The translations under genes were made by a program, and so were the position numbers. From contig JAAZZB010000084.1 of NCBI GenBank assembly GCA_014239365.1, positions 21,980-85,979 on the forward strand: a stretch of DNA of 64,000 nucleotides, given 5' to 3'. Position 1 is the first letter of the stretch; each line of letters begins with the position of its first letter. The DNA is from Verrucomicrobiia bacterium (GTDB taxonomy: Bacteria > Verrucomicrobiota > Verrucomicrobiia > Limisphaerales > UBA1100). Shown here in pieces: positions 36,291-44,442 of the stretch. The notes under the pieces are model-generated. The model did not search any database. It was given only the letters and a program-made list of their open reading frames with translations, and was not told the origin of the DNA.

Positions 36291-37472
36291 ATGAACGATT
36301 CATTTCAGGGAAAAATGGCGAGTGAGTTGGCCGGAATTGATTCGGCCGACTTGCGCCGGACGATGCGCGAAGTGGCTTCGGCGCAGGGCGCGCGAGTGCG
36401 GTTGAATGGCCGCGAGGTTTTGAATTTTTCTTCGAACGATTATTTGGGGCTCGCCAATCATCCAACATTGAAAGAAGCCGCCGTGGAGGCGATTGAAACA
36501 TTTGGTGCGGGCGCGGGGGCGGCGCGGCTCATTAGCGGTTCGCAGTCGCCGCATCACGAATTAGAAAACGCGTTGGCGAAATTCAAAGGGACCGAAGCCG
36601 CGCTGGCGTTTTCTTCGGGCTATGCGGCGGCGCTTGGGACGATTCCGGCTTTGGTTGGCGCGGGCGATGTGGTGGTGGTTGATAAACTCGTGCACGCGAG
36701 TTTGGTGGATGCCGCGAAACTTTCGGGGGCGAAATTGCGCGTGTGCAAGCACAACGACCTTGCCGATCTCGCGCGCATTCTCGAATGGGCGGCGGGGCAG
36801 GGCGGGCGCACGTTGGTGGTGGCGGAGAGTGTGTACTCGATGGACGGCGACCTCGCGCCGTTGCTGAATTTGGTGGAATTGAAAGAGCAACACGGCGCGT
36901 GGCTAATGCTCGATGAAGCGCACGCGACGGGATTGTACGGCGAAGGGCGGCGCGGCGTGGCAGAGGAATTTGGCGTGGGCGATCGCGTGGAAATTCAAAT
37001 GGGCACACTCGGTAAAGCGCTCGGCGCGGCGGGCGGTTATATTTGTGGCTCAAATGAGTTGATTGATTTGCTGCGTCATCGGGCGCGGAGTTTTGTATTT
37101 TCCACAGCACCGATGCCCGCGCAGGCGGCGGCGGCGCGGGCGGGGATTGAAGTGGTGCAATCGGCGGAAGGCGAAGAGCGCCGGACGCGTTTGTGGAGTT
37201 TGGTGGATGAATTAAAAAACGGCCTCATCGCGCGTAGTTGGAAATTGCCCGTGGTGCAAAGCGCGATCTTGCCGCTGATGATCGGCACCGAAGTCGAGGC
37301 GGTGGCGTTGTCGGAACGGTTGTTGGAAGCGGGCGTGTTTGTGCCGGCCATTCGTTATCCGACCGTGGCCAAAGGCGAAGCGCGGTTGCGGATCACAGTG
37401 AGCGCGGCGCATTCGCCCGAGGACATCAAAACATTATTGGAGACTTTAGGTGAAAGCAAAAGTGATGCATAA
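36291..37472 (+). CDS. bioF: 8-amino-7-oxononanoate synthase-like enzyme (BioF/KBL family)
   Basis: The 393-residue PLP enzyme of the alpha-oxoamine synthase family condenses pimeloyl-thioester with alanine in biotin synthesis. Motifs are FSSNDYLGLANHP, GAGAGAARLISGSQSPHHELE, VAESVYSMDGDLAPL, DEAHATGLYG and the PLP lysine in MGTLGKALGAAGGY. The ATG at 36291 is used; a GTG at 36285 is possible. It overlaps bioA by 8 nt, which supports a role in biotin rather than glycine/threonine metabolism. Confidence 0.93.
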   Translation: MNDSFQGKMASELAGIDSADLRRTMREVASAQGARVRLNGREVLNFSSNDYLGLANHPTLKEAAVEAIETFGAGAGAARLISGSQSPHHELENALAKFKGTEAALAFSSGYAAALGTIPALVGAGDVVVVDKLVHASLVDAAKLSGAKLRVCKHNDLADLARILEWAAGQGGRTLVVAESVYSMDGDLAPLLNLVELKEQHGAWLMLDEAHATGLYGEGRRGVAEEFGVGDRVEIQMGTLGKALGAAGGYICGSNELIDLLRHRARSFVFSTAPMPAQAAAARAGIEVVQSAEGEERRTRLWSLVDELKNGLIARSWKLPVVQSAILPLMIGTEVEAVALSERLLEAGVFVPAIRYPTVAKGEARLRITVSAAHSPEDIKTLLETLGESKSDA

Positions 37473-38892
37473 ACTGGCGCGGTTGGATCAAAAATATGTG
37501 TGGCATCCGTTCACGCAAATGCGCGATTGGGCCAAGCGCGAGCCCATCGTGTTGGCAAGCGGAAAGGGGGCGGTACTGGAAGATGTGCGCGGCAAAAAAT
37601 ATCTTGATGCCAATGCGAGCATTTGGACGAATCTGCACGGGCATAATCATCCGAAGCTTAACGCGGCGTTGCAGCGGCAGTTGAAAAAAGTAGCGCACAC
37701 TTCGGCGCTGGGATTTGCCAATGAACCGGCGGCGTTGTTGGCGAAGCGTTTGGTGAAGGTAGGGCGCGCTGTCCCAGCGCGCCGCAATGCAACCGGAATC
37801 GCAGGAGCTTCGCCCTCCCGGAAAGGGTTGGCGAAAGTTTTTTTCTCAGACGATGGTTCCACCGCGTTGGAGGTGACCTTGAAAATGTCTTATGAATTTA
37901 CGCGGCGCACGGGGCGTTCGCGTGCGCCGAAGTTTCTTTCGCTGCAAGGGGCGTATCACGGTGACACGGTGGGGGCGGTGAGCGTGGGGCACATTGATTT
38001 ATTCCATAAAGCGTACGGCGGATTGCTTTTCAAAAGTGATCAAGTGATGTCGCCGTATTGTTATCGGTGCCCGTTTAATCGGGCCAAACCGGAACGGACG
38101 GATGCTCGAGTAACACGCAAATGCAACTGGGAATGCGTGGGTAAAGTGGAGGCGAAATTGAAGCGGCGGAAGTACGCAGCCTTGGTGGTGGAGCCGCGCG
38201 TGCAAGGGGCGGCGGGGATGATCGCGCATCCGGAGGGTTGGTTGAAGCGCGTGGGCAAAGCGGTGCGCGCGAGTGGGGCGCAGTTGATCGCCGATGAGGT
38301 GATGACGGGGTTTGGCCGAACGGGGTCGATGTTCGCCTGCCACAAGGAAACGGTGACGCCGGATTTCTTGTGTGTGGCGAAGGGGCTTACGGGCGGGTAT
38401 TTGCCGATGGCGGCGACGTTGACGACGCAGAACGTGTTTGATGCATTTCTCGGCGAGTACGAGGAGTTCAAAACTTTTTTTCACGGGCACAGTTATACGG
38501 GCAACCAATTGGGCGCAGCGGCGGCGTTGGCGAGTTTGGAAATTTTGCAGGGGGCGGAATCCAAAAAGAAACGGCGCGCGTTGGAGAATAATTTGCGTGA
38601 TGAATTGAAAACGCTGTGGCCGCTTGCCGCGGTGGGGGATGTTCGGCAGGAAGGCTTGGTGGCGGGCGTGGAGTTGGTGGCGGATTGGCGAACGCGCAAG
38701 GCGTTTCCGCTGAAGGCGCAAGTGGGCATTCGCGTGTGCGAAGCGATGGCGCGGCGCGGGGTGTTGACGCGGCCGATTGGAAATGTGATTCCGCTGTTGC
38801 CGCCATATTGCACGACGGCGGCGCAGTTGCGTAAAATGGTGCGGGCGTTGCGGGAAGCGATTGTGGAGGTGTTGGGCGGGGCGAAAGTTTAA
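37465..38892 (+). CDS. bioA: Adenosylmethionine-8-amino-7-oxononanoate aminotransferase
   Basis: The 475-residue PLP enzyme converts 7-keto-8-aminopelargonate to 7,8-diaminopelargonate. The N-terminal YVWHPFTQM, FSDDGSTALEV, GAYHGDTVGAVSVGH, DEVMTGFGRTG and the PLP lysine in LCVAKGLTGGYLPM are typical. Residues about 100-120 (GRAVPARRNATG onward) are an insertion not expected in BioA, encoded by a palindromic element (see 37762-37824). The ATG at 37465 overlaps the bioF stop as ATGCATAA; a GTG at 37450 is an alternative. Its TAA overlaps the stop of the convergent symporter gene within TTAA. Confidence 0.94.
   Translation: MHKLARLDQKYVWHPFTQMRDWAKREPIVLASGKGAVLEDVRGKKYLDANASIWTNLHGHNHPKLNAALQRQLKKVAHTSALGFANEPAALLAKRLVKVGRAVPARRNATGIAGASPSRKGLAKVFFSDDGSTALEVTLKMSYEFTRRTGRSRAPKFLSLQGAYHGDTVGAVSVGHIDLFHKAYGGLLFKSDQVMSPYCYRCPFNRAKPERTDARVTRKCNWECVGKVEAKLKRRKYAALVVEPRVQGAAGMIAHPEGWLKRVGKAVRASGAQLIADEVMTGFGRTGSMFACHKETVTPDFLCVAKGLTGGYLPMAATLTTQNVFDAFLGEYEEFKTFFHGHSYTGNQLGAAAALASLEILQGAESKKKRRALENNLRDELKTLWPLAAVGDVRQEGLVAGVELVADWRTRKAFPLKAQVGIRVCEAMARRGVLTRPIGNVIPLLPPYCTTAAQLRKMVRALREAIVEVLGGAKV
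37762..37824 (+). repeat. Palindromic element inserted in frame in bioA
   Basis: A perfect 9-bp hairpin, GGCGCGCTG/CAGCGCGCC, spans 37763-37783 with a 3-nt loop, and an outer pair AGGGCG/CGCCCT joins 37761-37766 with 37811-37816. The segment encodes 21 extra residues between the LAKRLVKV and GLAKVFFSDDGS parts of BioA and keeps the frame. The style matches the intergenic GGTAGGGAC element at 7557-7606. Confidence 0.75.
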
Positions 38893-40793
38893 TCGCCCGG
38901 CGTGCGGATGCGTTCGACTAATTCTTGGACTTCATTCGGGGGTGGACCGAATTTTTTTGAAACGGCAAAGGCGACGGCGAAGTTGACGGCTGCACCCACT
39001 GCGCCAAAGGCATTTGGGGTGATGCCGAAGAACCAATTTTCTTTCAAGTCGCCCAAGAACGAAGTGCCGGGGATGAACATAATTCCTTTGTGTTGGAAGA
39101 CGTAGAGCAACGTGACGCCGATGCCGGCGATCATTCCGGCGATTGCGCCTTGGCGGTTCATGCGCTTTGAAAAGATGCCCATCATCAGCACGGGGAAAAT
39201 GGATGAGGCGGCAAGGCCAAAGGCGATGGCGACGGTGCCGGCGGCGAAGTCGGGCGGGTTGAGGCCGAAATAACCGGCCATCAAAATCGCACCGACCATC
39301 GCGATGCGGCTGGCTTTGAGCTCTTCTTTTTCGGTGATGTTCGGGCGCATAATTCCTTTTAGCAAATCGTGTGAAATGGCGGAGGCGATGGCGAGCAAGA
39401 GTCCGGCGGCGGTGGAAAGGGCGGCGGCCAAACCACCGGCGACGACGAGGGCAATCACCCAGCCGGGGAGCTTGGCGATTTCGGGGTTGGCGAGTACGAT
39501 GATATCTTTGTCGACTTTCACCATTTCGTTGCCTTGCCAGCCGTGTTGGGCGAAAGGGGTTTTGGCGTGTTTGGTTTTAGCGGCAGCAATTTGTTTTTTA
39601 GCCGCGATGATGGCGGCTTGAGTTTCGGCAATGAGTGTGGCCGCGTTTTGATCTTTTGAAGATTCAGCTGTGGCGAGTTGGGCTTGAGCTTTTTCGAGGG
39701 CAAAATGCGCTTCACCCAATCCGCTTGGGTCGTTGTAATATTGGATGCGGCCGTCTTGGTTCCAATCGCGAAACTCAAGGAGGCCGGTTTTTTCCCAGTT
39801 CTTGAACCACTCGGGGCGTTTCTCATATTCGAGGTTGCCTTCGAGTGCGCCGACTTTTCCGGTTTGGATTGTTTGAGTGAGATTAAGGCGCGCCATCGCG
39901 GCGACGGCGGGGGCGGTGGTGTAAAGGATGGCGATGAAGATGAGCGCGTAACCCGCGGAGAGGCGGGCGTCTTTGACTTTGGGCACAGTGAAAAAGCGAA
40001 TGATGACGTGCGGCAAACCGGCGGTGCCGATCATCAGCGAAAGGGTGTACGCAAACATATTCAGTTTGCTGCCCATCACGTCGGTGGTAAATTGATTGAA
40101 GCCGAGGTCTTGGATGACGGTGTCGAGCTTTGCCAAAAGCGGCGTGCCGTCAACATCGCCTCCGAGGCCGAATTGGGGGATGGGGTTTCCGGTCAATTGA
40201 AGTGAGATGAAAATTGCGGGGACGGTGTACGCGAAAATCAAAACGACGTACTGGACGATTTGGGTGTAGGTGATGCCTTTCATGCCGCCGAGCACGGCGT
40301 AAAAAAAGACGATGCCCATTCCGACGAAGAGGCCGGTGTTGTAATCGGTTTCAAGAAAGCGCGAGAAGACGACGCCGACGCCTTTCATTTGGCCGATGAC
40401 GTAAGTGACCGAAACGAGAATGAGGCAGACGACAGCCACCACGCGGGCGGTTTTGGAATAAAAGCGTTCGCCGATGAATTCCGGCACGGTGAATTTGCCG
40501 TACTTGCGAAGGTAAGGCGCGAGCAATAACGCGAGCAAAACGTAGCCGCCGGTCCAACCCATCAGAAACACCGAACCGCCGTAGCCGGAAAAGGCGATGA
40601 GCCCGGCCATCGAAAGAAAGGACGCGGCGCTCATCCAATCGGCCGCGGTGGCCATTCCGTTGGCGAGCGGACTCACGCCGCCGCCGGCCACATAAAATTC
40701 GCTGGTGGATTTCGCACGGCTCCAAATCGCGATGCCGATGTACAGCGCGAATGTGATGCCGACGATGAGGTAAGTCCAGGTTTTGACGTCCAT
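38889..40793 (-). CDS. Sodium:solute symporter (SSF), large subunit of a two-subunit system
   Basis: The 634-residue transporter has about 13 membrane helices and SSF family marks such as GGGVSPLANGMATAADWMSAASFL and AGGLAAALSTAAGLLLAIASAISHD. Between helices at roughly residues 320-425 lies a soluble insertion with a DWNQDGRIQYYND stretch resembling an EF-hand loop and then an Ala/Lys/Gln-rich helix. A DUF4212 gene directly upstream encodes the small subunit, which assigns it to the VC_2705-like group of putative organic-acid symporters (acetate-type substrates likely). Start and stop abut the small-subunit gene. Confidence 0.9.
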   Translation of the reverse strand: MDVKTWTYLIVGITFALYIGIAIWSRAKSTSEFYVAGGGVSPLANGMATAADWMSAASFLSMAGLIAFSGYGGSVFLMGWTGGYVLLALLLAPYLRKYGKFTVPEFIGERFYSKTARVVAVVCLILVSVTYVIGQMKGVGVVFSRFLETDYNTGLFVGMGIVFFYAVLGGMKGITYTQIVQYVVLIFAYTVPAIFISLQLTGNPIPQFGLGGDVDGTPLLAKLDTVIQDLGFNQFTTDVMGSKLNMFAYTLSLMIGTAGLPHVIIRFFTVPKVKDARLSAGYALIFIAILYTTAPAVAAMARLNLTQTIQTGKVGALEGNLEYEKRPEWFKNWEKTGLLEFRDWNQDGRIQYYNDPSGLGEAHFALEKAQAQLATAESSKDQNAATLIAETQAAIIAAKKQIAAAKTKHAKTPFAQHGWQGNEMVKVDKDIIVLANPEIAKLPGWVIALVVAGGLAAALSTAAGLLLAIASAISHDLLKGIMRPNITEKEELKASRIAMVGAILMAGYFGLNPPDFAAGTVAIAFGLAASSIFPVLMMGIFSKRMNRQGAIAGMIAGIGVTLLYVFQHKGIMFIPGTSFLGDLKENWFFGITPNAFGAVGAAVNFAVAFAVSKKFGPPPNEVQELVERIRTPGD

Positions 40794-41099
40794 TTAGGCG
40801 TCCTCCTTTTTGTCGGTTTCCGGTTCATCCTCTTTGTCGAAACCGTATTTTTTATCCAACTTGTTCATCAATCGGACGTACACGAAAATGAGCACAACGA
40901 AGACGTAGATGGAGCCCTGCTGCGCCATCCAAAAGCCGAGCTGAAATCCGCCGAGCGAAATTTTGTTGAGTTCTTCAACAAATAAAATGCCGCAGCCGTA
41001 GGAGACAAAAAACCACACGGCGAGCAGCCAAGCCATGATGCGGAGGTTTTCCCGCCAATAATCGCGGCGACGTTGTTGAGAGGATTCGGAATCAGCCAT
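40794..41099 (-). CDS. DUF4212 small subunit of a sodium:solute symporter
   Basis: The 101-residue protein has two membrane helices (about residues 22-40 and 58-80), a conserved N-terminal YWRENLRIM motif and an acidic, lysine-rich tail. DUF4212 proteins accompany VC_2705-type symporters, which is the case here: its stop codon is followed directly by the ATG of the large subunit. The function of the small subunit is not established. Confidence 0.9.
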   Translation of the reverse strand: MADSESSQQRRRDYWRENLRIMAWLLAVWFFVSYGCGILFVEELNKISLGGFQLGFWMAQQGSIYVFVVLIFVYVRLMNKLDKKYGFDKEDEPETDKKEDA

Positions 41100-41170
41100 A
41101 GCGCGTCGCGCAAACGTTGCGGGGTTGTAACAGAGAGGGGTTCTGAAGGCAACGGGAAATAGGGTTTATG

Positions 41171-41210
41171 AACACAGATTTTTAGGATCTTCAGGATGAG
41201 CATCTGTGTT
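41171..41210. repeat. Inverted repeat of the ACACAGAT family
   Basis: AACACAGAT at 41171-41179 pairs with ATCTGTGTT at 41202-41210 around a 22-nt loop. Unlike the other copies it lies between divergent genes (symporter operon and miaB), so it is not simply a terminator. Confidence 0.65.
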
Positions 41211-41257
41211 TGCTCTTTCCAATCTTGTGTGACTGGCGTACCGTCCGCCGTCCGGAA

Positions 41258-42616
41258 ATGCCGAGTGTTTACATCAAAACTTATGGGTGCCAAATGAACG
41301 AGCGCGACAGCGAAGCCGTCGCCGCGCAGCTCGTGGCCAAGGGTTATGCCGTCGCGCCGGAGGAGGCGGATGCGGATGTGATTTTGCTCAACACTTGCAG
41401 CGTGCGCGATGCTGCTGAGCAAAAAGCGATTAACAAAATGCAAACGCTCATCGGTCAATCGCGTAAACATAATCCCGATGCGGTGCTCGGTTTCATGGGT
41501 TGCATGGCGCAAAGCCGCGGACAGGAATTGATTGATCAATTGCCTGACGTCGACCTCGTGCTCGGCACGCAAAAATTTCATCGCGCGGGCGAATATCTTG
41601 ATGACCTTCTCGGCAGTCGGCGCGACAAGATCGTGGACACCGCCGAAGAAACCGGCAGCGAAGCCACCATCCGCGAGCATCTCTCGTTGGGCGCGAGCGA
41701 GGCAAAGGCGATCACCGCCTTTGTTAGCATTATGCAGGGCTGCAATCAGTTTTGCACATTTTGCATCGTGCCCTACACGCGCGGGCGCGAGCGTTGTCGC
41801 AGCATTGAAGATATTGTCGCCGAGTGCCGCGAGTTGGTGGCGGGCGGCGTGCGGGAAATTACTTTGCTCGGCCAAATCGTTAACAGCTACGGCAAACGCG
41901 AAATCGGCGTGCGTGATGGCAAAAGTGCCTTCGTGCAACTCATCGAAGCCGTGCACGAAATTGATGGGCTCGAACGCGTTCGGTTTACCTCGCCGCATCC
42001 GAAAGGTTACGGCGATGATTTGGTGGAGGCGTACGCGCGACTGCCCAAGCTCGTTGAGAACGCGCATCTCCCGGTGCAAAGCGGCAGCAATCGAATGCTC
42101 AAGCTGATGCATCGCGGCTATACCCGCGAGCGGTTTGTGGAGTTGGTGGGCAAGCTCCGCGCCACGCGGCCGGAGATGGGGATTGGCACGGATATCATTG
42201 TGGGTTTCCCCGGCGAAACGGAGGCGGACTTCGATGAGACGCTGAGCCTTTGCGCCGAAGTGGAATTCGATAACGCATTTCTTTTTAAATACAGCCAACG
42301 CCGCGACACGCCGGCGGCCGCGATGCCGGATCAATTGCCCGAGTCGGTTATTGAAGAACGTCACGCGCGTTTGCTTGAGGCGGTGGACGTCATTCGCGTA
42401 CGCAAGCTGAAAGAATACATCGGCCAACGAATGGAAATTTTAGTGGAAGGCCCCAGTCGCCGCAACGCCGCGCGGCTCGAAGGTCGCACGCGGTGTAATA
42501 AAATTGTGGTGTTCGAGGGTGGCGAACGTTTCATCGGCCAAGTGATGGACGTGCAAATTGCCGATGCCACCAAAACGACTCTGTACGGCGATCCCGCCAT
42601 TTTGAATTTGAACTGA
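41258..42616 (+). CDS. miaB: tRNA-2-methylthio-N6-dimethylallyladenosine synthase
   Basis: The 452-residue radical-SAM methylthiotransferase modifies A37 of tRNAs. It has the N-terminal UPF0004 domain with YGCQMNERDSE and two further cluster Cys (NTCSVRD, GCMAQ), the radical-SAM motif CNQFCTFCIVPYTRGRE, and a C-terminal TRAM domain (about residues 385-450). The ATG at 41258 gives the standard start; an upstream TTG in frame is unlikely. Confidence 0.95.
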   Translation: MPSVYIKTYGCQMNERDSEAVAAQLVAKGYAVAPEEADADVILLNTCSVRDAAEQKAINKMQTLIGQSRKHNPDAVLGFMGCMAQSRGQELIDQLPDVDLVLGTQKFHRAGEYLDDLLGSRRDKIVDTAEETGSEATIREHLSLGASEAKAITAFVSIMQGCNQFCTFCIVPYTRGRERCRSIEDIVAECRELVAGGVREITLLGQIVNSYGKREIGVRDGKSAFVQLIEAVHEIDGLERVRFTSPHPKGYGDDLVEAYARLPKLVENAHLPVQSGSNRMLKLMHRGYTRERFVELVGKLRATRPEMGIGTDIIVGFPGETEADFDETLSLCAEVEFDNAFLFKYSQRRDTPAAAMPDQLPESVIEERHARLLEAVDVIRVRKLKEYIGQRMEILVEGPSRRNAARLEGRTRCNKIVVFEGGERFIGQVMDVQIADATKTTLYGDPAILNLN

Positions 42617-42617
42617 T

Positions 42618-43169
42618 ATGCCTGAAATTTCTCTTGCCAATTTGTCGCTCGCGCTTGGCGCGTTGATGGTGCTGACCGCCGCCGTGGGATTGGCCAAGCC
42701 GGAGGGCGCGATGGATTGGATCAAAAAATTCCCGCGCAACGAAACCGCCGGTTGGGCGCTGATGCTCGCGGGGATGGCGTGGTTTCTTTGGGTCCTTAGC
42801 GACGAGACGCTGGCCGATTTCGAAAGATTCCGCACGCAATTTCAGGTCTTCATTGTCGCCACCGGCGTGGGCGCGTGTTTTTTTCTGAAAGACTTTCTTG
42901 CCGTGCGCGGCTTGGCGGTGGTGCTCCTGATGCTCGCTAAGCTCATCGTGGACACCGCTCGTTGGCATCCAAGCGATTGGCGCCTCGTGCTCGTGGTGCT
43001 CGCCTACGCGTTGGTGGTGAAGGCGATGTGGTTCACCGTGGCCCCGTGGCGGATGCGCGACATTCTCGATTGGGCAACCGCCAGCGAACGGCGCTTCAAA
43101 ATGATGTGCAGCGTGCGGTTGGTGTTTGCAGTGTTGTTGGTGGTGCTGGGTTTGACGGTCTTCAAATAA
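42618..43169 (+). CDS. Unknown multi-pass membrane protein
   Basis: The 183-residue protein starts 1 nt after the miaB stop, so it is likely co-transcribed. Five hydrophobic segments are visible (about residues 6-26, 44-62, 73-92, 96-112 and 121-142), with a sixth at the C-terminus (164-182). No recognised motif is present. The gene is followed by a large structured repeat and a bidirectional terminator. Confidence 0.75.
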   Translation: MPEISLANLSLALGALMVLTAAVGLAKPEGAMDWIKKFPRNETAGWALMLAGMAWFLWVLSDETLADFERFRTQFQVFIVATGVGACFFLKDFLAVRGLAVVLLMLAKLIVDTARWHPSDWRLVLVVLAYALVVKAMWFTVAPWRMRDILDWATASERRFKMMCSVRLVFAVLLVVLGLTVFK

Positions 43170-43200
43170 TTTAAAAGTGCGTGACCGCGCGGACATTCCC

Positions 43201-43371
43201 GAAGGGAATGAACAACAATAGCCACGGGTGAAACCCGTGGGAAAACGAATTGAAACAATGCAACCTCGAAGGGTTGAATTTGGGTCGTTTTGTTCGACCC
43301 CTTCTGGGTCGATTTGTATTTCACGTTTGTACCCCGGGTTTCACCCGCGGCTATTATTGTTTGTTCCTTTC
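43201..43371. repeat. Composite inverted repeat (REP/BIME-like)
   Basis: The outer arms 43201-43240 and 43332-43371 are imperfect reverse complements with the core GAACAACAATAGCCACGGGTGAAACC. Inside lie two smaller hairpins, CAACC/GGTTG near 43261-43276 and GGGTCG/CGACCC near 43282-43300. Such structures are typical of repeats mobilised by REP-associated tyrosine transposases, but no such transposase is present in the window. Confidence 0.75.
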
Positions 43372-43415
43372 AGGAACCTGAATGTGCGCCCAGCCGTTGG
43401 TGCTTGTTTCCAATA

Positions 43416-43445
43416 AAAAAAGCCGCCCTTGCGGACGGCTTTTTC
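43416..43445. terminator. Bidirectional terminator
   Basis: AAAAAGCCGCCC pairs with GGACGGCTTTTT around a TTGC loop. A and T tracts flank the stem on both sides, so it can stop transcripts from the membrane-protein gene and from the convergent charged-protein gene. Confidence 0.85.
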
Positions 43446-43463
43446 AGGGGGATGGAGATTTGC

Positions 43464-43748
43464 CTAGCGGCGTTTCTCCAAATGTTTTTGTAACTCGCGC
43501 AGGGCGTTTCGCATTTCGTTCATTTCGCGGCGCAATTGATTGATGTCGCCGTTTCCTTCGTCCTCGCCGTGCTCGTGTTCGTGACGCTCGTGGCGGTGTT
43601 CGGGTTCTTCGCGATCCCTATGCCCTTCGCGGGTGTGGCCTTCGCGTTCGCCTTTATTCATCCGTCGGGCGTGGGCGGCCAGTTCTTCGGCCCAATCGCG
43701 CATTCCGGCGGCTTGCAAATGTTCGATGGCAGCGCCGATGTGTTTCAT
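43464..43748 (-). CDS. Charged helical repeat protein, C-terminal part of a gene split by TAA
   Basis: This 94-residue frame begins at an ATG with no ribosome site and is in the same frame as the gene upstream, from which it is separated by a TAA (43794-43796) and 15 sense codons. Its helix MKHIGAAIEHLQAAGMRDWAEELAAHARR continues the helical repeat of the upstream part, followed by an H/E/R-rich linker and a coiled-coil tail. It is best understood as the end of one ancestral 296-residue protein. Confidence 0.65.
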   Translation of the reverse strand: MKHIGAAIEHLQAAGMRDWAEELAAHARRMNKGEREGHTREGHRDREEPEHRHERHEHEHGEDEGNGDINQLRREMNEMRNALRELQKHLEKRR

Positions 43749-43793
43749 GCGCGCTTCATTGCCGCCTTCGCGTTCGCGTTCGCCGTGTTCACG

Positions 43794-44354
43794 TTAACGA
43801 CCTTCGCCGCGTTCGCGGCGTTCGCCTTGGCCTCGGAATTTGGCGATGGCGTCTTGCACGTGTTTGAGCACGTGAGCGGCTTCTTCTTTTTTGCCGGCCT
43901 TGCGCAACTCGGCGATGCGGCGTTCTTGTTGGTTGACCCATTTGCCGAATTCTTCGTTGTCGCCGCCTTCACCGTGGCCGTGGCCGTGTTCACCGTGTTC
44001 ACCGTGCTCGCGATGCCCGCGTTCTTCGCGGTCGCCTCGGTTGCGGTTGGCCATTGCCTTGCGATGTTTGGCTAATTCTGTGCGGGTGCGCTCGGCGAGG
44101 GCTTCGGCTTGGTCGGGCTTGCCTTGCTTGCGCAGGGCGTTGATTTGTTTTTCGCGTTGCTCGAGCCACGCTTCGATTTCGTGTGCTTGGCCGTCGCGTT
44201 CACGATCGCCTTCGCGGGCTCGTTCGCGTTCGCCTTCGCGGGGTTTGTCACGATCGCCGTCGCGGCGTTTGTCGTCGTCGAAGGACCGTGCGGTCCAAGT
44301 GAAACACACGCCTGCAATGAGCAGTGTGGCCATTAGGGGAATCCATTTTTTCAT
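43794..44354 (-). CDS. Secreted charged helical repeat protein, N-terminal part of a gene split by TAA
   Basis: The 186-residue product has a Sec-type signal peptide (about residues 1-22) and then alternates between linkers of R, E, D, G and H and short helical-hairpin units such as INALRKQGKPDQAEALAER and IAELRKAGKKEEAAHVLKH, which recall degenerate TPR units. The frame ends at a TAA, but the same frame runs on through 43464 with another unit of the same kind. The likely original codon is GAA, since CGTGAACGTGAA would continue the local repeat. Function unknown; the His-rich linkers might bind metal. Confidence 0.75.
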   Translation of the reverse strand: MKKWIPLMATLLIAGVCFTWTARSFDDDKRRDGDRDKPREGERERAREGDRERDGQAHEIEAWLEQREKQINALRKQGKPDQAEALAERTRTELAKHRKAMANRNRGDREERGHREHGEHGEHGHGHGEGGDNEEFGKWVNQQERRIAELRKAGKKEEAAHVLKHVQDAIAKFRGQGERRERGEGR

Positions 44355-44442
44355 AGGGGTGCTTTTGTTTAGGGATTGAATGGGTTAACTTCCCCTCAGG
44401 CTACCGGCATTCCGGCGTTTGTCCAGTGGGAAACTAACTTTT

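Noticed and set aside
40868-42427. Open frame of 519 codons on the minus strand across miaB
   Set aside because: It runs antisense to an unmistakable miaB and has low-complexity H/A/R-rich sequence typical of GC-rich shadow frames.
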